Shown: positions 6,581 through 12,606 of the stretch, piece after piece
Position numbering within the stretch: position 1 is the stretch's first letter
Layout: each line of letters opens with the position of its first letter
NCBI GenBank assembly: GCA_903958995.1
Contig: CAJBVG010000046.1
Location: 1 to 12,606 of the forward strand
DNA: 12,606 nt
Direction: 5' to 3'
Source: an uncultured bacterium
Lineage (GTDB): Bacteria; Bacteroidota; Bacteroidia; Sphingobacteriales; Sphingobacteriaceae
Translations under genes and position numbers: made by a program
Notes under the pieces: model-generated
Databases searched by the model: none
What the model was told of the DNA's origin: nothing
Seen by the model: only the letters and a program-made list of their open reading frames with translations

Positions 6581-6976
6581 TTATTCTCCTTCTTCCTCGA
6601 AGAAATCGATTAAGGCATTGAAATAATATTCATCCCAACCATGCATCATGTCTTCATAGTCATCATCCGGAATGTTTGTATGCGTTAGTTCTACCGAAGT
6701 ACTACCTGCTCTTTTACCATCATGCAATTTAATAGTCACGATAGAATCGTCGGTAATTCCTTCGAAGTACCAGTTTTGAACAATCTTTTTATTCTCTTCA
6801 AATTCAACATTCTTACCACAGATATCACCATCCCATAAAGAGAATTCAGAATTAGGTACTGTACTCATTTCTGCAGGCGAGCCAGTCCATAAGGCAATAG
6901 TATTTGGGTTGGTAAGTGCTAAATACACTTGGTCCGGACTAGTAGGTAATTCGTAGTATTTCTTGAATGTTTTCAT
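6581..6976 (-). CDS. SRPBCC / AHSA1-domain protein
   Basis: A 131-residue protein of the START-like SRPBCC superfamily, close to the AHSA1 (activator of Hsp90 ATPase homologue 1-like) group. Supporting segments are the N-terminal KKYYELPTSPDQVYLALTN (5-23), ALWTGSPAEM (28-37), the FSLWDGDICGKNVEFEENKK strand pair (45-64), the NWYFEG motif (68-73) and the C-terminal helix GWDEYYFNALIDFFEEE (113-129). These proteins form a helix-grip fold with a hydrophobic cavity, and for most bacterial members the ligand is unknown. The ATG at 6976 is preferred to an in-frame TTG-type start at 7021, because it begins at the usual family N-terminus and avoids overlap with the upstream gene, whose stop lies 4 nt away. 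It is the last gene of the ABC-MBL-AHSA1 unit. Confidence 0.85.
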   Translation of the reverse strand: MKTFKKYYELPTSPDQVYLALTNPNTIALWTGSPAEMSTVPNSEFSLWDGDICGKNVEFEENKKIVQNWYFEGITDDSIVTIKLHDGKRAGSTSVELTHTNIPDDDYEDMMHGWDEYYFNALIDFFEEEGE

Positions 6977-6980
6977 AGGG

Positions 6981-8378
6981 TTAGAGTTCGTAAACAGTTC
7001 CTTTTTTCGCAATTTCAGCATTAATTCCCATTAATTCAACATTGGCTTGCAAAGCGGTCATGGATTCTTTCTCTCCGTGCACGAGGAACACTTTTTTAAG
7101 TTTCTTTTTTGCAGCATTAATGTAATTGATAAGTCCTTCATGGTCGGCATGGGCGCTAAACAAATCGGTTTGATGGATGCTGGCGAATACCGATAAATCA
7201 CGACCATTTATTTTTACAATTGGAGTACCGTCTAATAATCGTCGGCCTAAAGTACCCTTCGCACAATACCCAATGAAGAAAATGGTAGCGTAATAATTCT
7301 GTATGTTGTTGTATAAATGATCTTGAATTCTTCCACCTTCTAACATTCCTGCTGAAGAAATAATAATGCAGGGTTCGAAGTAATTTGAAATCTGCTTGCT
7401 TTCTTTTAAGGTCTCTACATATTTCAATCCATCAAATTCAAATTGATCTCCGAATTTTTGAAAGAACGATTGAGCTTCTTCATTCAATAAAGAATGATGT
7501 TTGCGATACACTTCTGTCCCACCCATTCCTAAAGGACTATCCACAAAAACATCTACTCTCGGAAGTTTTTTATCATTAAAAATTTTATGCAGAGAATACA
7601 CAAGCGCTTGAGTTCTACCAATACTAAATGCTGGTATAATTAAACGACCAGGTTGCTTGATGCAAGTGTTTTCAATCTGTTCAATTAATACTTCTTCTAT
7701 CGTTCTATTGGTGGTATGTAATCGTCCGCCATAAGTCGATTCACAAATCATGTAATCGCAATCGCTAATGTATTTAGGGTCGCTTAGAATGGGGTAATTT
7801 TTTCGTCCAATATCACCACTGAATACAATGGTTTTCACTTCACCATTCTCAGTAATTTTTAGTTCAATGGCTGCGGCACCGAGTAAGTGACCATTAGGAA
7901 TAAATTGTATTTGCACATCCGAACGAATTTCAAAAGATTGTTCGAAAGGGATGGTTACAAAACGATCCATAGTATCCATCACATGTTTGTGAAGATATAG
8001 CGGACGGTTTTGGAACTCTTGAAAGCTTCTTTTTTTAGAATGATTTTTTTTCTTTTTAGCGCGTTCCATAAAAACATTTACGGAATCACTCAGTAATAAA
8101 TTGGCTAAATCTCTTGTCGCTGCAGTACAGAGTATTTGTCCGGAGTACCCATGTTTTACTATGGTAGGCAAGTTTCCACTATGATCAATGTGTGCATGAG
8201 TTAAAAGAATAACATCAATGTCTTCTACATCAAAAGGGAAGTGATCGTTGTCGTATGATTTTTTATTGTTATCATAATCTAAACCACAATCGATTAGAAT
8301 TTTGTAGCCATCATGCAATTCGAGCATGTGCATACTTCCTGTAACTTGTTCAGCGGCACCCCAACTTATAAACTTCAT
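6981..8378 (-). CDS. Beta-CASP metallo-beta-lactamase-fold protein (CPSF/Ysh1-like RNase family)
   Basis: A 465-residue protein of the metallo-beta-lactamase (MBL) beta-CASP family, whose members cleave RNA with two Zn ions. The metal-binding motifs are complete: T60-H-A-H-I-D-H66 (motif 2), H164 in NGHLLGAAA, D189 in FSGDIGR, and the C-terminal H410 in SAHADHEGL and H434 in LVHGE. The beta-CASP domain lies between about 205 and 385, with ESTYGGRLH at 213-221, PAFSIGRTQ at 249-257 and ISSAGMLEGGR at 340-350; the C-terminal part is the RNA-specificity (RMMBL) domain. The architecture matches bacterial COG1236 proteins rather than the longer RNase J. The start codon overlaps the ABC transporter stop by 4 nt (ATGA), so the two are translationally coupled. 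RNA cleavage here is inferred from the family. Confidence 0.9.
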   Translation of the reverse strand: MKFISWGAAEQVTGSMHMLELHDGYKILIDCGLDYDNNKKSYDNDHFPFDVEDIDVILLTHAHIDHSGNLPTIVKHGYSGQILCTAATRDLANLLLSDSVNVFMERAKKKKNHSKKRSFQEFQNRPLYLHKHVMDTMDRFVTIPFEQSFEIRSDVQIQFIPNGHLLGAAAIELKITENGEVKTIVFSGDIGRKNYPILSDPKYISDCDYMICESTYGGRLHTTNRTIEEVLIEQIENTCIKQPGRLIIPAFSIGRTQALVYSLHKIFNDKKLPRVDVFVDSPLGMGGTEVYRKHHSLLNEEAQSFFQKFGDQFEFDGLKYVETLKESKQISNYFEPCIIISSAGMLEGGRIQDHLYNNIQNYYATIFFIGYCAKGTLGRRLLDGTPIVKINGRDLSVFASIHQTDLFSAHADHEGLINYINAAKKKLKKVFLVHGEKESMTALQANVELMGINAEIAKKGTVYEL

Positions 8379-10204
8379 TCGGCGATGGTTTCTTGTAATT
8401 GCAATTGACTTAAATAACGATATAAGCCCGATTCGTTATTCATTAATTCTTGATGAGTACCGGTTTCTTTTACTATACCTTCATCGATTACGATGATTTG
8501 ATCTGCTTCTCTAATGGTTGATAAGCGATGCGCAATGATGATAGAAGTTCTTCCACTCATTAATATTTGCAAAGCTTCTTGCACCAAACGCTCTGATTCA
8601 GAATCAAGGCTACTCGTTGCTTCATCTAAAATTAAAATCGCAGGATTTTTAAGCAATGCTCTAGCAATAGCAATACGTTGACGTTGACCGCCCGATAATT
8701 TTATTCCACGTTCACCAACTACGGTTTCATAACCTTCGGGGAACGACATAATGAAATCGTGAGCGTTCGCTTGACGAGCAGCAGTAATAAGTTCATCATT
8801 ACTAGCATCAATTTTTCCGTAACAAATATTTTCACGAATGCTGCCACCAAAGAGTAAAACATCTTGAGGAACTATGGCAATTTGATTACGTATATCAGAT
8901 AATGAGTACTCAGCTGCATTCACATCATCGAAAGTAATACTACCCGAATCTGGAGTGTAGAAACGTAAGAGGAGAGAAGCGATGGTAGATTTACCTGCTC
9001 CGCTTTGCCCAACAATAGCTACCTTCTCGCCAATGTTTGCAGTAAAGCTTAATCCTTTTAAAACTTCAATTTCTATACGCGTTGGGTAGGCAAACTGTAT
9101 GTTGTTGAATTCTATTTTACCATTAATTTTTTTGTCGATAATTCCTTGTCGAACATCTAAACTGATGTCTTCATTTTTCTCATCTAATAATTCAATAACA
9201 CGTTCGGTTGCACCAACTGTTTTTTGTAGTTGAGAATATAAATCGGCAAAGCTACCCATGGCAGCACCAACGTAAGTGGCATATAAAATAAAGGTTGTTA
9301 ATTCACCAACGGTAATGTCTCCTTTTTGTACAAGTGTAGAACCGTACCATACTACGATTACAATAGAGCCAAATAAACAGAAGATGATAAAGGCAGAAAA
9401 TGCACCACGGAATTTTGCTCCTTTAAGTGCGTACTTAATTACCTCGTTCATTGATTTCTTATATCGCAAAGTCTCGTAAGCCTCATTTACAAAGGCTTTC
9501 ACGTTGCTTATGCCTTGTAAGGTTTCTTCAACAATTACGTTTGATTCGGCTAATTGATCTTGTGATTTACGTGCAATACCACGGATGTATTTACCAAAAA
9601 CTACGGCAACACCTATGAGTACTGGGAAAATAGCCAACATCATTAAAGTTAATTTTACCGACACTAAACTTAGAGCGATAATACCACCAATTAAAGTAAT
9701 AATCTGACGAAGTAATTCGGCAATGGTGATGGTAATACTGTCTTGTATTTGCGAAAGGTCAGCTGATATTCTAGAGTTAAGTTCACCCACACGACGTTGT
9801 GCAAAAAAGGTCATGGGTAGAGTCACTAATTTAAAGTAGGTGTCTTTACGTAAATCGGCTAAGGAGCGTTCAGCTACTTCAACAAACCAAATTACTTTAA
9901 GGAAAGTAGTAATAGCTTGAAAGAACAAGATGCCTAATAAAACGATAGCGATAGTATTGATATTAGATAAGCCCTTGCTTAGGTTTGCAGCATCAATTAA
10001 ATTCCCCATGGCTCTAGGGAATGCTAATGAGGTAAGCGCAGTAAGAATTAAGAAAAATATACCTAAGAAGAATTTTACACGGTAGGGTTTTAGGTATTTT
10101 ACAAGTGTAATAACCTTCTTTAGCGATTGCTTATTAATTTTTGCTTTGGGTAAGTCGGTTTCTTGTTTACTACCACTATTGAGCTGGGCTCTTCCTTTTG
10201 CCAT
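8375..10204 (-). CDS. ABC exporter, fused permease and ATPase (MsbA-like)
   Basis: A 609-residue half-transporter with the type IV exporter layout: a short basic N-terminus, an ABC membrane domain of six helices at about 42-330, and a nucleotide-binding domain at 365-600. ATPase motifs are complete: Walker A GQSGAGKST (399-407), Q-loop VPQDVLLFGG (445-454), signature LSGGQRQR (503-510), Walker B ILILDE with catalytic Glu528, D-loop SSLD and H-loop His559 in IIAHRLST. It should work as a homodimer in the inner membrane. Bacteroidota homologues are annotated as lipid or multidrug exporters; the cargo cannot be read from sequence. The first 30 residues are polar and probably flexible. It leads the minus-strand unit with the beta-CASP and AHSA1 genes and is preceded by an unusually long, repeat-bearing leader. 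Confidence 0.93.
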   Translation of the reverse strand: MAKGRAQLNSGSKQETDLPKAKINKQSLKKVITLVKYLKPYRVKFFLGIFFLILTALTSLAFPRAMGNLIDAANLSKGLSNINTIAIVLLGILFFQAITTFLKVIWFVEVAERSLADLRKDTYFKLVTLPMTFFAQRRVGELNSRISADLSQIQDSITITIAELLRQIITLIGGIIALSLVSVKLTLMMLAIFPVLIGVAVVFGKYIRGIARKSQDQLAESNVIVEETLQGISNVKAFVNEAYETLRYKKSMNEVIKYALKGAKFRGAFSAFIIFCLFGSIVIVVWYGSTLVQKGDITVGELTTFILYATYVGAAMGSFADLYSQLQKTVGATERVIELLDEKNEDISLDVRQGIIDKKINGKIEFNNIQFAYPTRIEIEVLKGLSFTANIGEKVAIVGQSGAGKSTIASLLLRFYTPDSGSITFDDVNAAEYSLSDIRNQIAIVPQDVLLFGGSIRENICYGKIDASNDELITAARQANAHDFIMSFPEGYETVVGERGIKLSGGQRQRIAIARALLKNPAILILDEATSSLDSESERLVQEALQILMSGRTSIIIAHRLSTIREADQIIVIDEGIVKETGTHQELMNNESGLYRYLSQLQLQETIAE

Positions 10205-10214
10205 ACCTTTTTTT

Positions 10215-10263
10215 GAGTTATGAGTTGTGAATTATGAGTTATGAATTATGAGTTGTGAGTTAA
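10215..10263. repeat. Left array of seven GARTTRT heptamers
   Basis: Seven contiguous 7-nt units: GAGTTAT, GAGTTGT, GAATTAT, GAGTTAT, GAATTAT, GAGTTGT, GAGTTAA, starting at 10215 and stepping by exactly 7. Variation is limited to G/A at positions 3 and 6 of the unit plus the last base. The array begins 11 nt upstream of the ABC exporter start and faces a complementary array at 10298-10332, with which it can form a long hairpin. Confidence 0.95.
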
Positions 10264-10297
10264 GTCTAAGTTTATTTGTTAATAATTTACATAAATA

Positions 10298-10332
10298 ACA
10301 ACTCACAACTCATAATTCACAACTCACAACTT
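10298..10332. repeat. Right array of five heptamers, inverted relative to the left array
   Basis: Five contiguous 7-nt units: ACAACTC, ACAACTC, ATAATTC, ACAACTC, ACAACTT, which are the reverse complement of the left array's GARTTRT unit. In the closer register, 10243-10256 and 10305-10318 pair over 14 nt without mismatch, extended to 28 nt with 25 matches by 10236-10263 / 10298-10325, leaving a 34-nt loop (10264-10297). Other registers, shifted by 14 nt, are nearly as good, so several alternative hairpins exist. Confidence 0.95.
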
Positions 10333-10350
10333 ATGTTGTACATTTATCGT

Positions 10351-10358
10351 CAAATATA
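10351..10358 (-). promoter_or_regulatory. Candidate -7 element for the ABC exporter operon
   Basis: The minus strand reads TATATTTG, a perfect TAnnTTTG match. No TTTG is found about 19 nt upstream; that position (10378-10381) is instead occupied by one half of the Crp/Fnr-like palindrome. If used, transcription would start near 10345 and the leader of about 140 nt would include both heptamer arrays and their hairpin. Confidence 0.5.
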
Positions 10359-10367
10359 GCCAATATT

Positions 10368-10381
10368 ATGACCTAAGTCAT
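10368..10381. promoter_or_regulatory. Crp/Fnr-like palindrome in the divergent control region
   Basis: ATGAC (10368-10372), CTAA, GTCAT (10377-10381): a perfect 5-bp inverted repeat with a 4-nt spacer, the same geometry as the FNR site TTGAT-N4-ATCAA. It overlaps the expected -33 region of the minus-strand ABC promoter, and its centre (10374.5) is about 41 nt before the ATG of the plus-strand MbnP-like gene. It could regulate both divergent units. The regulator is not in the window. Confidence 0.5.
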
Positions 10382-10414
10382 GTTATTTGGTACGATTTTA
10401 GCTTCAATTTGATT

Positions 10415-11158
10415 ATGAAATACAGATTTCTAACCCTCATACTAAGCGTTTTGTTTTTTTCATGTGAAAAGAATACAAGCGTTACGCTAGATAGTCCTAG
10501 CATACAATTTCATTTTAAACATTTATATAAAACGGAAGCCTTGCAAGTTGTTGCAAATAATACCTTGACTTATACGAATGTTAAAGGGAATCAGTGGAAC
10601 ATTAAGAACTTAAAATATTACATTTCTAAAATAATAATTTATAGAGATGATACTATTGGGTATGATGTAAACATGGTTAAACTTATTAATCCAGCAGAAA
10701 CGAATACGAATTATCATGAGTATACCTTAAGCAATATCCCTGCTGGGCATTATACACGTATGAGTTTTATTTTTGGGATAGATACTGTACGAAATAAATT
10801 CTTAGGATTAGGCAATACATCAGAAGCAAATTCTATGGAATGGCCGGATCCATTGGGAGGAGGCTATCACTTTATGCAAATGGAGGGAGTGTATCAGAAT
10901 GCAAGTAATGTGTTAATGGGCTATGCGATTCATCTCGGAAAGAATCATAATCAGTATTATGGATCATATCCAATCGATTTTACAGCAAAAGATGGTGCTA
11001 AGGGAAACATTAACATCACTATGAATGTTGATCAATGGTTCGACGGGTTAAATGATATTGATTTGAATGATGGATATGGTTATATGATGGATGATGATGC
11101 CAAGCAATTATTATTTAAACAGAATGCGAACAGTGTATTTTCAATTGAACAATTATGA
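10415..11158 (+). CDS. MbnP-family lipoprotein
   Basis: A 247-residue secreted lipoprotein: signal peptide with lipobox LFFSC, lipidated Cys17. The body matches Bacteroidota MbnP-family proteins as I remember them: beta-strand IQFHFKHLY (30-38), a YTNVKGNQWNIKNLKYYIS block (53-71), LSNIPAGHYTRMSFIFGID (105-123), EWPDPLGGGYHFMQMEG (142-158), and GYAIHLG (169-175). In methanotrophs MbnP is a periplasmic copper-binding partner of the di-heme enzyme MbnH, which converts a tryptophan of MbnP to kynurenine. Trp61, Trp143 and Trp208 are the candidates here, with Met and His residues near 151-156 and 173-178. There are no cysteines besides the lipobox, unlike the four-Cys subgroup. The start is the ATG at 10415, not an in-frame TTG two codons earlier. 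It overlaps the peroxidase gene by ATGA. Confidence 0.8.
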   Translation: MKYRFLTLILSVLFFSCEKNTSVTLDSPSIQFHFKHLYKTEALQVVANNTLTYTNVKGNQWNIKNLKYYISKIIIYRDDTIGYDVNMVKLINPAETNTNYHEYTLSNIPAGHYTRMSFIFGIDTVRNKFLGLGNTSEANSMEWPDPLGGGYHFMQMEGVYQNASNVLMGYAIHLGKNHNQYYGSYPIDFTAKDGAKGNINITMNVDQWFDGLNDIDLNDGYGYMMDDDAKQLLFKQNANSVFSIEQL

Positions 11159-12261
11159 AAAAGTTAATAGGCATTTTTACGTTTCTCATCGCTTTTATTA
11201 TTTTTTTGGTATCGTGTACCAAGGACGACGTAAAGCCTGTTGTTGCTGATGTTTATCCAGATACGCTATACAACTTTGTTAGTCCGGAGTTTTTCCCAAC
11301 GTTTTCTCAGCCTGCAAATAATCCCTTAACAAAACGAGGTTTTGAATTAGGGCGAATGTTATTTTACGATCCGATTTTATCGAGTGATAGTACCATTGCT
11401 TGTGCAAGTTGTCATAACCCTGCTTATTCTTTTGCCGATAATAAGAAATATAGTATTGGAGTGAATGCTGCGGTGGGCGATATGCAATCGATGGCATTAA
11501 TTAATTTAGCTTGGCAGAAGAAATTCTTTTGGAATGGTAGGGCAGGTAGTTTAGAAGAACAAGCACTTGGTCCGATTAATAATCCAATTGAAATGCATGA
11601 AACATCTGCTAATGTAGTGAAGAAGCTGATGGCAAGTTCTGTTTACCCTAAATGGTTCAGATCTGCTTTTGGTACCGATCAAATTACACCGGAACTTATT
11701 GCAAGGGCAATTGCGCAGTTTGAGCGTTTACTCATATCGAATGGTTCTAAGTTCGATCGTTACCCAGCGATACAAACTCAAGTATTTACTGATGTTTTAG
11801 AATTAGAAGGCTTTCAAGTTTTCTTTAACGAGCGCGGACAATGTTTCCATTGCCATGGAGGAGGAGGAACTTTCTTAGCTCATAATTTAGATACCATTTT
11901 CAGAGTGAATGGTTTATTGAATGATGTGGAGATTACAGGCAAAGGGTTATATTTTGTTACTAGTTTGCCTCAAGATGAAGGTAAATTTAAAGTGCCGACC
12001 CTTAGAAACATTGAACTTACAGGCCCATTTATGCATGATGGTCGATTTAATACCTTAGAAGAAGTAGTGGAATTTTATAGTTCTGGATTAAAACAAAACC
12101 GTAACCTTGATATAAACTTTACAAAGAATCAAGAACGATTAGATCAATATGGTGGACTAGGTTTAACTACTCGTGAAAAGCAAGCCTTAGTGAAGTTCAT
12201 GAAAACCTTTACCGATACAAGTTATACGCATAATCCACTGTTTAAGAACCCATTTCATTAG
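11155..12261 (+). CDS. Di-heme cytochrome c peroxidase / MauG-MbnH family lipoprotein
   Basis: A 368-residue lipoprotein: hydrophobic signal at 4-18 and lipobox LVSC with Cys21. It has the two haem-binding motifs of the bacterial di-heme peroxidase family, C83-A-S-C86-H87 and C230-F-H-C233-H234, the bridging-Trp region KKFFWNGRAGSLEEQALGPI at 122-141 (Trp126), the conserved Glu146 in NPIEM, and the C-terminal KVPTLRNIELTGPFMHDGRF block (279-298). Plain members reduce H2O2 with electrons from a cytochrome; MauG and MbnH instead oxidise residues of a protein partner. The 4-nt overlap with the MbnP-like gene makes the MbnH-type role more likely than simple peroxide removal, but sequence alone does not settle this. 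It should sit on the periplasmic side, lipid-anchored. Confidence 0.9.
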   Translation: MKKLIGIFTFLIAFIIFLVSCTKDDVKPVVADVYPDTLYNFVSPEFFPTFSQPANNPLTKRGFELGRMLFYDPILSSDSTIACASCHNPAYSFADNKKYSIGVNAAVGDMQSMALINLAWQKKFFWNGRAGSLEEQALGPINNPIEMHETSANVVKKLMASSVYPKWFRSAFGTDQITPELIARAIAQFERLLISNGSKFDRYPAIQTQVFTDVLELEGFQVFFNERGQCFHCHGGGGTFLAHNLDTIFRVNGLLNDVEITGKGLYFVTSLPQDEGKFKVPTLRNIELTGPFMHDGRFNTLEEVVEFYSSGLKQNRNLDINFTKNQERLDQYGGLGLTTREKQALVKFMKTFTDTSYTHNPLFKNPFH

Positions 12262-12277
12262 GGTTTAATTTCTTAAA
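12241..12277 (+). terminator. Possible terminator overlapping the end of the peroxidase gene
   Basis: TTTAAGAA (12241-12248) pairs perfectly with TTCTTAAA (12270-12277), and CCC (12249-12251) with GGG (12261-12263) inside it, separated by a 6-nt bulge on the 3' side. The stop codon TAG (12259-12261) lies in the structure. A short T run follows at 12285-12289. The mostly A/T stem and the distance of the T run make this only a candidate. Confidence 0.35.
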
Positions 12278-12525
12278 TGCCATATTTTTAGACTTTTGGA
12301 ACTTAGATGTTACCAAAGGGTTATCTTTTGATAAAATTTACTGTTAAAAACCACATCTCGAGTTTAAAAACCCCGTTTAAACATATTAATGATAAATTAT
12401 TCTTGTTTATCAACTATATTCTTTTTAATATTACTATAATTAGTAATACTAATATTAGTAACATTCCCCTTTTGTTTAACCCACTAATAGTATTATTAAG
12501 AAAAGAATAAAGGGTTTCTTTATTA
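12278..12525. other. Very AT-rich intergenic stretch with small palindromes
   Basis: I see no credible gene here. Two adjacent dyads stand out: ATTACTA (12430-12436) / TAGTAAT (12441-12447) with a 4-nt loop, and a perfect 14-nt palindrome TACTAATATTAGTA at 12447-12460. A third, AATAAAG (12506-12512) / CTTTATT (12518-12524) with a 5-nt loop, is followed by a T run at 12529-12534 and could be a weak terminator. In DNA this rich in A and T such dyads can arise by chance. Confidence 0.5.
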
Positions 12526-12606
12526 CTATTTTTTCATAATGAATTGATTGTCAGGATAATTATGTCTTGTCGATTTTACGATTAACGCGACCAAGCTTCC
12601 GGTACA
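12526..12606 (-). CDS. Possible 3' end of a minus-strand gene entering from the right edge (partial)
   Basis: On the minus strand the frame starting at base 12606 is open for 26 codons and closes with TAG at 12526-12528; its end reads VKSTRHNYPDNQFIMKK. G and C rise noticeably in the last 50 bases compared with the gap before it, which is consistent with coding DNA. A second minus-strand frame is also open for 14 codons to a TAA and ends GRVNRKIDKT, so the frame is not certain. I recognise no family. If real, this gene converges on the peroxidase gene. Confidence 0.3.
   Translation of the reverse strand, partial: CTGSLVALIVKSTRHNYPDNQFIMKK

Noticed and set aside
6977..7021. Longer N-terminus of the AHSA1 protein starting inside the beta-CASP gene
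   Set aside because: The extra 15 residues overlap the end of the upstream gene and do not belong to the SRPBCC fold; the ATG at 6976 gives the usual start.
10215..10332. CRISPR array or mobile-element ends
   Set aside because: The repeats are 7 nt without spacers, no cas or transposase gene is near, and there is no target-site duplication or element between the arms.
10409..10414. TTG start two codons before the MbnP-like ATG
   Set aside because: ATG at 10415 gives a normal lipoprotein signal peptide, and nothing supports the TTG.
12307..12510. 67-codon plus-strand open frame
   Set aside because: Its product is Ile/Asn/Leu/Phe-rich as expected from AT-rich noncoding DNA; it crosses the palindromes and has no recognisable family or promoter.

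Overview
The window is AT-rich and gene-dense, and it looks like Bacteroidota chromosome, probably an environmental Sphingobacteriales/Chitinophagales/Cytophagales-type lineage. Evidence for this: a TAnnTTTG-type -7 element before serC, no clear Shine-Dalgarno sequences, a short SerA next to SerC and a DUF1015 protein, lipoproteins with Bacteroidota-style lipoboxes, and an open frame at the left edge that ends like a type IX secretion sorting domain. All functional names rest on motifs and remembered family sequences; no database search was possible.

Layout. (1) 1-867, plus strand: the 3' end of a probable surface protein, then an unrecognised exported protein. (2) 872-2887, minus strand: a SAM methyltransferase with a hydrophobic C-terminal half, directly abutting a UbiA-family prenyltransferase very like homogentisate phytyltransferase, then a TIGR03067-like lipoprotein. 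(3) 2888-3263: a non-coding gap with a GTCGA repeat cluster and the serC promoter. (4) 3264-6579, plus strand: serC, serA and a DUF1015 gene, a serine-biosynthesis unit, with four perfect TCAATAC heptamers between serC and serA. (5) 6581-10204, minus strand: an MsbA-type ABC exporter, a beta-CASP metallo-beta-lactamase-fold protein (4-nt ATGA overlap) and an AHSA1/SRPBCC protein. (6) 10205-10414: a divergent control region with two facing arrays of degenerate heptamers, a consensus -7 element for the ABC operon and a Crp/Fnr-like palindrome. (7) 10415-12261, plus strand: an MbnP-like lipoprotein overlapping (ATGA) a di-heme cytochrome c peroxidase/MbnH-like lipoprotein. (8) 12262-12606: very AT-rich gap with palindromes and possibly the 3' end of a minus-strand gene.

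The most interesting items are the HPT-like prenyltransferase/methyltransferase pair (a possible prenylated quinol pathway in a non-photosynthetic lineage), the MbnP/MbnH-like pair (di-heme oxidation of a partner, possibly tryptophan to kynurenine, for metal binding) with a Crp/Fnr-like site in its promoter region, and short intergenic tandem repeats, two of which share a 7-nt period and an ACTCA core.
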